From Turnera subulata (lineage: Eukaryota; Streptophyta; Magnoliopsida; Malpighiales; Passifloraceae): a DNA stretch of 64,000 nucleotides. Location: assembly GCA_028386065.3 (NCBI GenBank), contig JAKUCV010002156.1, forward strand, positions 36,550 through 100,549, in the 5' to 3' direction. Under the pieces are notes generated by a model that made no database searches, had not been told where the DNA came from, and worked only from the letters and a program-made list of their open reading frames with translations. Position 1 is the stretch's first letter. Each line of letters opens with the position of its first letter. The translations under genes were made by a program, and so were the position numbers. This document shows, piece by piece, positions 21,797 to 32,503 of this stretch.

Positions 21797-23946
21797 TGAT
21801 GCGTGTTGTCGCAACTGGTTCCTGCAAGTGCACAGGTTTGTTGTAGTACTTTATCAAGGTCGTATCCACAAGGACTAGGTTGATCCTATTACCCTTCAAA
21901 TGGACAAATTAGGCTCAAAAACGAAAAATAAGAATGGATTTTGGGTGAATTGAAATATAAACTAAGCAATGAAATAAAACTAACAGGGAGAGATCAGATT
22001 AAGTGAAGTCTTAGGCATCCGGGGTTCACATTCCTTGATTTTATGCTTTAAATTGCTCAACAGCCTCATCACAGGTTGAGCCTGTGGGTGAGGCTGTGAC
22101 TAATGAGATGTCTTGACGGGGCTCCCAACCTAAGGTACTATCAACGGCTTTCGATCTTATTAATAGTTCCCTAAGCTTCCATCTACTCCCTGTCACTAGA
22201 GTAGATGTCCACTTATGGATGAAGTTTAATGTTGGTGCTAATACCCGCAGTCTCTGCCTATCTTCTTTCGAACGTCTAAGGAGTAAAGGCTGACTATTGT
22301 AGGTCTAGCACTCCTGGCTTCTCCTTTCGGTCCTTCACCAGGCTGCTACTAAATTAAGAAGATACTACCCAATAATCAATCAAGAATCAAATTAGGAGTT
22401 GGGTTATCTCTTGACTATGCTGTCACGAAATGAGGCTGTGCTGGGCACAGCCTCATGCTGTTGACAGCAAAGGAGTCAATTATAAGATTGGTTCTTGCAG
22501 GCGCTCTCAACCTATACTGCACCCATTTGCTTTCGCTCACAGTTGCCTCCCATGGTTCTCATCTTCCATGTGCTTTCGCATTGGTCAAATTGAGGGATTA
22601 AGATTGGTGTTGAGGCTAATTCCTCAATTAGTTTCTAACCCCGTCACAAGCTAGAAGACTAAGTGTTTGTTGTTGTTGTTCTAGTGGCTATGGTTTCTCC
22701 TTTCGGTCCTTCACCTAGCTACCTGTAATCATGCAAGGGTTTGAAGGGAACTCAAACATGTATCAAGTGTGCAACAAAAAAAAACAAGAAAATGAGATAA
22801 GAACATATAAAGAGAAATTTATTACAATAAAACCAGGGATATGTTGCACCCTTTCAACCTAAGAGGGGTTGTTTAATTCATCCCTAGAAATACAAGAACT
22901 ACAGAAACAAATAAAAGCATTTGGTTAGAAACAACTTGGAGGCTAGGGGCAACACGATTTCTGCAGCAAGAGCTGCAGAATCGTGTGCCCCTTGAAAACC
23001 CAAGTTCTGGGTTTTTCACCCCTGTTCCAGAACTTCAATGGTGGCTTGGGTATTTTCTGGGTTATGCGGTTGTTCCGGGCATCCTTCCTCTTCATCTCTT
23101 CGTCCTTTTTGTAGATGCAGCTCCCTCCTCTCTTGCTCCCAACTTGCTGGAAGGTATGGGCATTTGGGCAAGTTGGCTCGTCAGTTCCTTCAGCGTGTGT
23201 GTCAGGATAGGCATGTTGGGCAGCAAGTTGATTTGTGGATTGTGAGTTCCAAGGCACCCTTTGTAGAGGATAATTGTTCTTTAAGGTGGATTCCCTTTGA
23301 GTGGCTTGTGCTTATCCTTTTTTCCTCTAGAAAGTCCACTGGGAACGTGAGGAGAGTGTTTGCTTATGTTAGTGGAGCAGGTGGTGCAAGTGGTGTATTT
23401 TTATATTCCTCTTACGAATTTCTAAATTTTGCAGGATGCACAGGCTGGGGCTGTTGATGCACAGGCTGATGCTGTGACTGATCTATTTGCAGCTCTCTTT
23501 CGATTTCTCCTCCAGTTGATTTCAGCCTCTTCTGTAGATGATGAAACGTCATAGGATCTCTTTGGAAAGAGGTGAGGATTGTGAGTTTCAGTGGGGATCT
23601 TGTGATTTGAAGATGGTCTGCGGCCTTCAAGTGAAACTGCAGTGAACACGGCCTCATCCACAGGCTCAAGGGTTCTGCAACAGGCTCATGCTGTGGCTGA
23701 GGCACAGGGACAGGCTCACAGGTTCCGCAACAGGCTCATGTTGTGGCTAAGGCTGTTTCTTCAAATTCTTCAATGAAATCTTCCCGAATTGGTCGAAATG
23801 CACCTAAAATCACTAATCATGCAGTGAGGGGTGGGATTATAAGAAATATGATGAAATAGTGCATATGGAGGCGTATGATCATAATGAAATATGAGCAATT
23901 TATCTCTAAAATCATGCCTAAAACTACGCATATTTCACACTCATCA
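21797..23946 (-). repeat. 5' LTR of minus-strand Athila-like element
   Basis: The 2,150-bp interval starts TGATGCGTG and ends CACTCATCA. The first 100 bp (GGTCGTATCCACAAGGACTAGG) resemble the LTRs at 43905, 46778 and 49682. It is studded with ACAG-N7-CTGT hairpins (22060-22097, 22431-22455, 23440-23476, 23680-23694, 23730-23744). The sequence next to its outer end, AATAT, has no clear partner, so no target duplication is claimed. Confidence 0.65.
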
Positions 23947-24565
23947 AATATCTCATATAAGAAACGTATTGATCTACTTGAATTTGATCATGAATCTCAT
24001 AAAACTGCATATGAGACTCTTGAGCGTGCATATGCTGAAAGTTTTTCTATTTGTGAGTCATTAAAGAAGGAGAAATTTGCGGCAAAAAATGCATATACTG
24101 ACCTTGAGAAAAAGTTAGCTAGTAATTTGAGCAAGTGTGAAATGATGATTCAAAAGAATGATGCTCTAAAGGCTGAAGTAGAGGATCTAAAATGTTCCTT
24201 AGAGAAGTTCACAAATAGAAGAGATAGCCTGAATATGTTGGTAGGGACAACAAAGGCATTCACTAGATAAAAGTGGAATAGGCGCTACACATATGGTTTT
24301 TAAAAAGCCAAATCTTCCAGTTAAATTTGTCAAGGCAGAATCTAGATCACATTATAGACCTCGATATCATGAGCATCCTAGGTAGGGACATTATGAGCAC
24401 TCATATAGACCTGATATCACATGTTATTATTATGGAAATATTGGTCACATGATCAGATCATGCTTTCATAGGAAGAGAAATACTCATGTTAAATATATTT
24501 GGGTTCCGAAAGGAGCCAAATCTAACCCTGACGGACCCAAGTTAGTTTGGGTACATAAAACTTGA
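23947..24565 (+). pseudogene. Copia gag, C-terminal fragment
   Basis: From 23947 the frame is a Lys/Glu-rich coiled coil (KKRIDLLEFDHESHKTAYET on) to a stop at 24268-24270. Beyond a frame change there is a Zn knuckle with sequence CYYYGNIGHMIRSC (about 24420-24462); the second Cys is Tyr, so the CX2C half is damaged. It continues toward the protease. The upstream 70 bases of the open frame belong to the Athila-like LTR. Confidence 0.7.
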
Positions 24566-27500
24566 TCATTTGATAGGATGCAGGGGATGAATGTGTTATG
24601 GATAGTGGGTGTTCAAGACATATGACAGGTGACCCATTAAATTTTCATCCCTTCTCTCAAAATACCAAGGTAATATTACATTTGGTGATAGTTCTAAAGG
24701 AAAAATCCTCGATATTGATAAGATTGGTACTAAGCCAACTATTGAGCATGTGCTACTAGTAGATAATCTTAAATACAACCTGCTTAGTATTAGTCAACTC
24801 TGTGACAAAGGATTCAGAGTTACATTTGAATCATCTAGATGTCTTGTAAGTAGAGTCGGTGATGAGAATATCTTGATTGTTGGAAAGAGGATTGGTAATC
24901 TATACTCTACATGTTTAAATGATGTTACTAATCCTGAGATTAAGTGTTTTAGTGCAAGAACAGATACTGCAACTCTATGGCACGGAAGGCTAAGGCATGC
25001 AAATCTTGAACTTATCTCAAATCTGTAGAAGAAAGATTTGGTCGATGGTCTGCCAAAACTAAAGTTCGAGGCAGAAACAAAATGTTGGGCATGTCAGCTC
25101 TGTAAACAAATCAAAAGTTTTTTTAAGCCAAAACACTTGGTATCAACTTCTGGATCTCTTGAACTTCTACATATTGATCTTTTTGGTCCTATGAGAACTG
25201 TGAGTCGTGGTGGTAAAAAGTATGCATTTGCTATTGTTGATGATTATTCTAGATTTGCATGGGTTTTATTTCTTTCTAAAAAACATCATGCATGTCAAGA
25301 ATTTGACTCATTAGCTAGGAAGCTGCAAAATGAAAAAGGGTATAAAATATCTAAAATCAGAAGCGATCATGGAGGAGAATTTGATAATTCCACCTTCAAT
25401 CAATTCGGTGAGCAGAATGGCATTGAACATAATTTTTCAACTCGTATAACACCTCAACAAAATGGGGTTGTGGAAAAGAAGAATCGTTCCTTGCAAGAGA
25501 TGGCTAGAACTACATTTAATGTGTATAAGTTACATGCCTATTTCTGGGTTGAGGGTGTGAACACAGCATGCTATGTCCTAAATAGAGTCTCTTTGTGTCC
25601 ATTAATTGTAAAGACACCTTATGAGATTTGGCATGATATAAAGCCAAATATTGCATACTTTCGCACATTTGGCTCCAGGTGTTACATCTTGAATACTAAA
25701 GATAATCTAGATAAGTTTCAAGCTAAGTCTGATGATGGTATATTCCTTGGTTATTCATTGAATAGTATAGCCTATAGGGTATACAGCAAAAGAACCATGG
25801 TTGTTGAAGAATCCATGCATGTGGTGTTTGTTGAAATTAACTTGAATGATCTTAGTGATGATACAGATGTTGAGTTTACTCCTGAGAATCAGCAATAGGT
25901 TATTAATGTTGATGAGTCAAAAGATGTGCAACTGCCTGATCCAATTGAGACTCAACAACATTTGGCTTCTCCCGAGCCAAATGTTCAGAACAGCAGTGTG
26001 CAGCCAAATGTTTTGGAATCTGGCTCAAGCTCACAGCCTAGAAACTCAGTGGTTTATGCACCTAGAGGACATTCAACTGAGGCCATTCTAGGGGATCCTA
26101 GAAGAGGAGTAACCGCCAGATCCAAATTACAAAACATCAACACACACCTTGCCTTTTTATCTCAAGCTGAACCCAAAAATGCAAATGAAGCCATACTTGA
26201 TGAAAATTGGGTAATGGCAATGCAAGAAGAGCTTAATCAGTTTGAGAGGAATAATGTATGGGAGCTTGTTACAAGACCAGAAGACCATCCTGTCATTGGA
26301 ACCAAATGGGTCTTTACGAACAAGCTTGATGAATCAGGAACTATGGTAAGGAACAAAGCCCGATTGGTTGCACAAGGATACAATCAGGAGGAGGATATTG
26401 ATTATGATGAGACATTTACACCAGTAGCTAGACATGAATCCATTCGCATGTTGCTTGCATTGCAACATTTAAATCTTCCAAACTCTATCAAATAGATGTC
26501 AAGAGTGCTTTTCTAAATGGATATATCATGGAAGAAGTATATGTAGAGCAACCTCTAGGATTTGAAAACCATGAGCATCCACAATATGTGATTAAGTTGA
26601 AAAAGACATTATATGGTCTTAAACAAGCACCCAAGGCTTGGTATGATAGATTAAGCTCATATCTGATTTCACAATGCTTTACAAGAGGAAAGATAGTTTC
26701 AACTCTATTTGTGAAATCCAACAAAGATGATATCATTATTGTGCAAATATATGTTCATGACATTCTATTTGGTGCTACTAATGAATCTCTTTGTCAAGAG
26801 TTTGAAAAGCTTATGCACAGCGAGTTTGAAATGAGCATAATGGGAGAATTAAATTTCTTTCTGGGTTTTCATGTCAAGCAACTCAATGATGGAATTTTTC
26901 TTAACCAATTAAAGTACACACGAGAGCTGCTGAAAAGATTTGGCTTGTCAGAAGCCAAAACTAGTCCGACACCAATGAGCACTAGCACCAAACTTGACAA
27001 GGATGAGAATGGTAAGGATGTTCATATAAAATTATACAGAGGCAAGATTGGTAGTCTTCTTTACCTTACTGCTACAAGACCAGACATTATGTATAGTGCT
27101 TGCTTGTGTGCTAGATTTCAATCATGCCCAAAAGAATCTCATCTTAAAGCTATCAAGCTCATATTCAAGTACTTAAAAGTAACATCATTTTTAGGCTTGT
27201 GGTATCCTAATGTGAACTCTTTTGAACTAACAAGCTACTCAGATGCAAACTTTGCAGGGTACACTCTTGGTAGAAAAACTACAAGTGGTACTTGTCAATT
27301 ACTTGTTGATTATGGACTAACTTTCAAGTGTGTTCCTATCTTTTGTGACAGCTCAAGTGCCATCATTCTAACTAAGAATCCGGTTCAACACTCTCGAACC
27401 AAACATGTTGAAGTGAGACATCATTTTATTCGAGACCATGCGTTGATGAAGGATGTGGCCATTGAGTTTGTGAGAACTGAAAATCAACTGGCTGATATCT

Positions 27501-27571
27501 TTACCAAACCGTTGAAGGAAGATCAGTTCACCAAAATCAGACTCGAGCTTGGTATTTGTAATGTATCATAA
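24566..27571 (+). pseudogene. Copia pol: protease, integrase, RT, RNase H
   Basis: Retropepsin motif MDSGCSRHMTG starts at 24598. A HHCC zinc-binding region (WHGRLRHAN ... CWACQLCK) spans a TAG at 25026-25028. The integrase core has D (HIDLFGP), D (IRSDHGGEF) and E (VVEKKNR) between about 25170 and 25490. The RT opens near 26200 (NWVMAMQEELNQFE, KWVF..KLD) and has a frame change near 26470 just before DVKSAFLNG. Its catalytic box reads YVHDI instead of YVDD(I/M). RNase H shows YSDANFAGY and KHVEVRHHFIRD and ends at 27571. The lesions make it inactive. Confidence 0.85.
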
Positions 27572-28065
27572 GTATTCTGATTTGGCTCCACATTTGGTTT
27601 TTATAAGTCATGCATATCATAACATATTACACACATATGCACTTAGAATATATACAATTTTCACACATTTCACACCTGCACTATGCATATGAGCATATGA
27701 GGACACATCGTGGCTGTCATCAAATCATCAAAGTCATCAAGGAGAAAAAGCTGTAGTATTTGGTTCGTGGGCGAGTCAAAACCTATTATCCAGTGGACAA
27801 AAGGAAGCAGTTAATGAATAGAAGAAAGAGAGTGCAAAGTCAACTAGACAACATTTGAGGCAACGACTATATATGGTGTCCCACATCCGTAGAAAAGAAA
27901 AAGTAATAACTGAAAAGCAAAGTGGTCCATTGATGGAAGTTGGATAACCTCTCTCCTTAAAACCCGTGACAACTCTCTCTCTCTCCATAACCCACTTCAT
28001 CCTCAACTTCCTTTTTAGTTTTTCTCTGAAACACAAAGACCTCAAACCCTAAAACACTTACCATT
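27572..28065 (+). other. Spacer between copia pol and second ORF
   Basis: It is non-coding and AT-rich. It contains half words of the family palindrome (ATTTGGCT at about 27580, then CATTTGGTT). A second ORF starts at 28066. A short UCU-rich run (CTCTCTCTCTC) lies near 27971-27982. Confidence 0.5.
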
Positions 28066-30713
28066 ATGAGAACCAACAAAGGGAAAAATCTGAAGGAGAC
28101 ACCCTCAAAACAAAAACTACCGAAATCCCCAGCTCCTCCAAAAGGAAGAACCAAGGTTGCTGCTGCAAAATCAGTGTTCAAGAAGACCTCGACTTCAGAG
28201 CAGAAAAAGGGCAAGGAGAAAGAAGAGAAAGCGAGCCCTGATTTCACTTCACCAGAAAGAGAGGCGGCTGTTCAAATAGAGAAACTCAAACTTCAGACTC
28301 AGACCCAAGAAGCCATGATGCCTCCAAGAGAAGAACCCGATTCCAAGGTGCATGCCTTCACCGTTGAAGAAGCACCACCAGGAAACATCTTTGAAACAGG
28401 TATTTTAACCTCTGAACCATTTAGTGTTCGAGTTTCAAGTTCTGGAGAGGTGTATATTGCTGATAAAACACTGATAGGATCGATTGAGACTCAATCTGAT
28501 GCTAGAAATGCTGTAGTCAATAGTACTATCAAGAGTGTTGAGAAATCTAGTGATAAGATTAAGTCTGTTGATAAAGCTGATTGTGTTGGTGAGGGTTCTG
28601 GTTTGCCAAAGGCCAAATTTGATTATGCTATAGAGAAGATGGATGAATCGAGTGAAAAGATTAAGCTTTTGGATGTTGATGAGGATTCTGGCTCATTAAA
28701 AGCCAAAACCAATCTGCTTGCTACATTTGTGAGGTCACTGGTGCCTCCTCCGGGAAAGGATGCAGAAGAATTCTATGAAGAGAAGATGAAGGAACTGGGT
28801 GGTGTCCTGTTCATATGAAGAACACTAAAGAAGAAGATTTGGCTGCAGTACAAGCCAAACCCAGTCCTCCTATAGAAGAACAACACCTGGCTGATGAAGA
28901 AGCCAAATTCGAAGAACGGAAGAAGATAGATGAAACGGAGAAGAGCAAGACTGCTGAGATTGTTGAAGAAATCCCAACAGGGATTCCCATTTCAGAAGAA
29001 GAGAAGGATGCAACAGATGATCTGGTATATGTTGCTGAAATTGCAAAAGAAGTGGCCAAATATGTTTATGAAGAGGAGAAGGAAGATTTGGCCCAGACTA
29101 TTGAGAAGGCCAAATTTGTTGAGGAAAAGCCAGAAAAAGACGAAAGCTTGCAGCCAGAAGGAGATTTGGCTCAGCCTGAGACCAAATTTTCCACTGAGAA
29201 GGTTAACCCAAGCATTGAACCAGAGGCAGAGAGTTCCAAGACAAAGTCTGATGCGCCTAAGGAGAAGATGCCAAAACATTTGACTCACACTCCAACCACT
29301 CAAGCCTCTCGTGCTAGACATGTCAGGCCAAGCACTCGTGTGAAGACAGTGTTTGGAAGAGGAGGAAAGAAGCTTGGAGAGAAGGTTGTTGAGGTGGATT
29401 CTGAAGATGATGAGATCCACGGTAAGAACTCACCTGTCCATGAAGATTCCTAGAAGAAGAAGCGAGATGATGAAGAGCAAGAAAGCTCTGGAGCTAAGTA
29501 GAGTGATGACGAGCCAGATGACAGTGAGAAAGAAGTGAACTCAGAAGAGGAGAATGAGAGCAAGAGGGAATTAGAGAAAGATGAAGAAGAGGATAATAGT
29601 GATGAAGAAGAGGACAAGGATGAAGGAGATAATGAAGAGTCTGACAAGGCTGAAGAAGATGTGGAAGAGGATGAGGAGTCCGAGAAAGAAGAAGAAACTA
29701 CTCCTGCACCAGCCACGGGAAAGCTTAAGAATCTATCCAAATCTGGTTTCAAGAAGATACCTAAAAAGAAGTACGTTACTCATACTCCAACTTATACAAT
29801 GGAGCCTGATGATTTTGAGGCCATTGGAGTAACAAAGCTGTTGAAGGATGCTACTGTCGAGACCTTAGCCACTTTGAAGGTACAAGGTTATGAAGTTCTT
29901 ATGAAGGACTTCTATGACAACATGACTGTTGAGTATGGAAATAAGGGGCTGTTTGAGTGCATTATGACAACCATCAAAGGCAAGAGAATCAAAGTGACAA
30001 CTGAGCTAATCTGTGAAGTACTGAAGTTCAAGCCAGGGAAGATCAGATTCTATGATTCAGCATCAGGGACTCCAATTAACATTCCCAAAACTCCATGTCA
30101 CTCCAAGCAAAATCAGATTCTCTTCAATAGTTTAGAGTCTGGAAATTACAACAGCTTGAAACCAAGAGACAAAGCTTTGATGTATACACTTATTCGGGTT
30201 ATCATGCCTAGGAGGAACTCTCGGACAGTGATCAAAAAACTTGATCAATGGATTTTGGCTTGTCTCATCAAGAAGCCTTCCATTTGTTTTGGTACACTTA
30301 TCCTTCATCACATGGCTCTCTACAAAGAGCATTCTCATGGCTCTCTGATTACACTTCTGGCCATGGAATTGAAGATCACTCCTACTCTTGCTGATAAGCC
30401 AATTGTTCTCAGGAAGATCAATTCGGATACTTTGGCTAAAATGTCTATCAAGCCAAATCCTGACGGTGAATACTCTGTGACCAAATCTGCTGGGAAGGGT
30501 TTGAAAATTGGTGATGTGTGACTACTCTCAAGAAAGAGATCAGTGAGCTTCCGAGAGTTCCTCCTAGGCATGATAACCCGAATAGAGATCAGTGAGCTAA
30601 AAGAGGAAGTCAGTTCTATCCGCAACCAAACGAAGAAGTCTCAGAAGAAGATCTTTGAAAAGCTCAACCAAATCTCTGCAGCCCTCTCTAAAGATGCTTC
30701 TGATGATGAATGA
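28066..30713 (+). pseudogene. Copia second ORF: acidic repeat region and plant-transposon-protein-like domain
   Basis: The first segment (28066-28818) is basic, then Ser/Lys/Glu-rich. A -1 frame change at about 28815 leads to a long frame to 30523 with in-frame TAGs at 29451-29453 and 29498-29500. Residues encoded at 29535-29700 are almost entirely Glu/Asp/Lys. From 29760 on a folded region (TPTYTMEPDDFEAIGVTKLL, MKDFYDNMTV, then ALMYTLIRVIMPRRNSR) resembles the 'putative plant transposon protein' domain seen in Sirevirus-type elements. A short coiled-coil tail (ISELKEEVSSIRNQTKKSQK) ends at 30713. No signal peptide or membrane segment is seen, so an envelope role is not supported. Confidence 0.6.
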
Positions 30714-31427
30714 TGCTCCAAGAGATCTGATGCTTTAGGTCATGCATTGCATTCTCCATAAGTATTCTTTTTATATCTATTTCTGCATAAGTACTCTTTT
30801 ACTACTACTGCTCATGTTTGGTTTGTAAGTCGAACATTTGGATTTACTGTAGGCTTTTATGATGCTATCTATTATCTCCTTTGGATCTTATTTGTTTTTG
30901 TAGATATCAAAAGGGGGAAATAAATGTTGTTGTTTGACTGATATTTGTTCTACTGCTGCTACGATATATTGTGTATGTAATTTTTATGCAGGGAATAATG
31001 AGCTTATAATGTTGATAGATTTGGCTGATGTGAAAGCCAAATAATTATTGCAGGAAATACTCATGTGCTTATAAAGTTGTTATTGATGATATATTTGGCT
31101 GATGTCTAAGCCAAATGTTATGTTGAGGATTTCATTACAGGGATACTTGTGTAAAATTTGGGTATGAAATAATACAAGTGAAACTTGTATAATGTGCTCT
31201 TATGTAGGGGGAGCTATTGGCAAAAAGCCTTTAGCATTTTTTAGTATACGATGCATATACGCAGAGGGAGCATTTGGCTGAAAAATCGAGCCAAATGAAT
31301 GTGTTAGAATTTTCTCAAATTATGCTTTAAAACAGGGGGAATTTTGCTTATCCGGTTAAATTATTTCTAATCACTGTTTTAATGGCAAAATGGACAACAC
31401 GCTTGTCATCATAAAAAAGGGGGAGAT
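30714..31427 (+). other. Copia 3' UTR with multiple purine tracts and palindromes
   Basis: Purine blocks AAAAGGGGGAAAT (about 30911), GTAGGGGGAGC (31205), GCAGAGGGAGC (31261), ACAGGGGGAA (31333) and AAAAAAGGGGGAGA (31413-31426) precede the 3' LTR; the last is the polypurine tract. Three perfect family hairpins lie at 31019-31042, 31093-31116 and 31271-31297. Multiple purine tracts before the LTR are a reported Sirevirus trait. Confidence 0.7.
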
Positions 31428-32503
31428 TGTTAGCCTAAACATGTGTTAAGTGCTTAATTAAGTAACTAATTAAGACTAATCCTATTTAGTATATTTCTGT
31501 TGATTATTCAATGATTATATTATTATTTTGATTATTAACAAATAGTATGGAAAGCCCTTGTGTGTTTTAAGCATTTGCAGAAATTTGGTTTCTGGCAGAC
31601 ACCAAATACCATGAAGATTTGGCTTTAGCGTGGCTTTTCCGTCGAACCAAAATGTCGCTGTCTGGGCAGTAGGAGAAGTGGTCCCGAATTGTAGCTGACT
31701 TTTGTGCAATTAAAGCAACGGATTTACTTGGTCTCCAAGGGTCAACTAACGGTCAGAAAAGTGGTCCTCACACCCTCTTTCATGCATCAAAGAGCTGGTG
31801 GTCCTCATTTCCATTTTTGGAGAAGCTTTTTGAAGATTGAAGAATAATTTCTGCCCAAGTAATTACCAGTTATGGTTCAGGCAACAGCAAAATGTTGACA
31901 GTTCTTAAATGAAGAAAGAAGTCAACTTGTGCACCATCTGAAAGCAATCTAGCCATTGGAAGAAACTCCTCCCCATCCTTAGAATCTATAAATAGAGGAT
32001 TGAAGCCTCATAGCAAATTAACCTAGCTATTCAAGAGATTCTAAGTTGAGAAAAGAGCTTACATTGAGAGATATTCTTGTGCTTCATTTGTGTAACTTCT
32101 TGAGTGAGTCACTCTTGAAGCTTTGCCTTGGGAAAGGTTGTAATCAGCAGGATTAAGGGATAATTTTGTTGGGTAGACAAAGCTAGGTTCAGCTTTAGGT
32201 TAGGTTTGGCAATTTCAGTCTGCAAAAACTTGTGTATCGTAGGTTATTTGGCTCGCCTGTAAAAGCCAAATTAGTGGATAGTTTAGAAATCCTAAAGGGG
32301 TGACCTTTAGGTAGTGGATGTACTTTTGAGTAGGGAACCACTATAAATTGCCTGTTTTCTTTGCTTTCCTGCATTCATCTTCGCATTTCATTCAAGTTTC
32401 ACATTTGGCTTCTGTGTCGATCCAAATCACAGAAAATCCGAAAAAGAGGAAAAGCTAATTCAACAACCCCCACCCCCCCTTCTTAGCCTTTTCTAGGCCA
32501 ACA
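31428..32503 (+). repeat. 3' LTR of copia element
   Basis: The 1,076-bp LTR has TG...CA ends. It keeps the hairpin at 32246-32271; the hairpins equivalent to 15639 and 16459 each carry a substitution. TATA box is at 31986-31995. Confidence 0.9.

Larger units (their letters stand above)
19460..23946. mobile_element. Rearranged Athila-like non-autonomous (LARD-type) retroelement sequence
   Basis: Two head-to-head pieces are present. On the plus strand 19460-19672 is the end of an internal region with a hairpin (19632-19649) and polypurine tract (TTCAGTTTGGGGTATTT), followed by the first ~96 bp of an LTR (19673-19768). On the minus strand 21797-23946 is a complete LTR with its primer site at 21773-21790. 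The two LTR starts are inverted copies of each other. The interval 19769-21772 is non-coding; a 25-bp phrase (TTGTATTCTAGAATGGAGTA and relatives) occurs near 19782 and 20342. There are no ORFs of gag or pol type. Confidence 0.6.
15483..32503 (+). mobile_element. Ty1/copia element with second ORF (Sirevirus-like), itself interrupted
   Basis: LTRs at 15483-16556 and 31428-32503 are highly similar. Left flank ATTCC and right flank ACTTC would be a 5-bp target duplication with two transitions. Removal restores colinearity with copy 1 across the site (GGTAACTTCCAGTTTTATC). Order: LTR, PBS, gag (interrupted at 16740), protease, integrase, RT, RNase H, a long second ORF (28066-30713), a 3' region with purine tracts, LTR. 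Integrase before RT identifies Ty1/copia. The extra ORF downstream of pol and the repeated polypurine blocks fit the Sirevirus branch; that placement is inference. All frames carry lesions. Confidence 0.85.

Noticed and set aside
20213..23744. CRISPR-like array
   Set aside because: Repeats are irregularly spaced, palindromic and variable, in plant nuclear DNA. They are not direct repeats with unique spacers.
19673..23946. A 4.3-kb TIR DNA transposon with ~96-bp inverted ends
   Set aside because: The left copy follows a polypurine tract and the right copy belongs to an LTR with an Asp-tRNA primer site, so both are retroelement LTR starts in opposite orientation.
24596..26736. Minus-strand ORFs opposite copia pol
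   Set aside because: They are complements of the protease and RT frames without any recognised domain.
28992..29420. 142-codon minus-strand ORF
   Set aside because: It is a shadow of the Glu/Lys-rich plus-strand frame; Leu/Phe/Ser richness is the expected complement.
28066..30713. Envelope-like gene for the copia second ORF
   Set aside because: No signal peptide, transmembrane segment or Cys pattern is visible. The sequence is charged and nuclear-looking.
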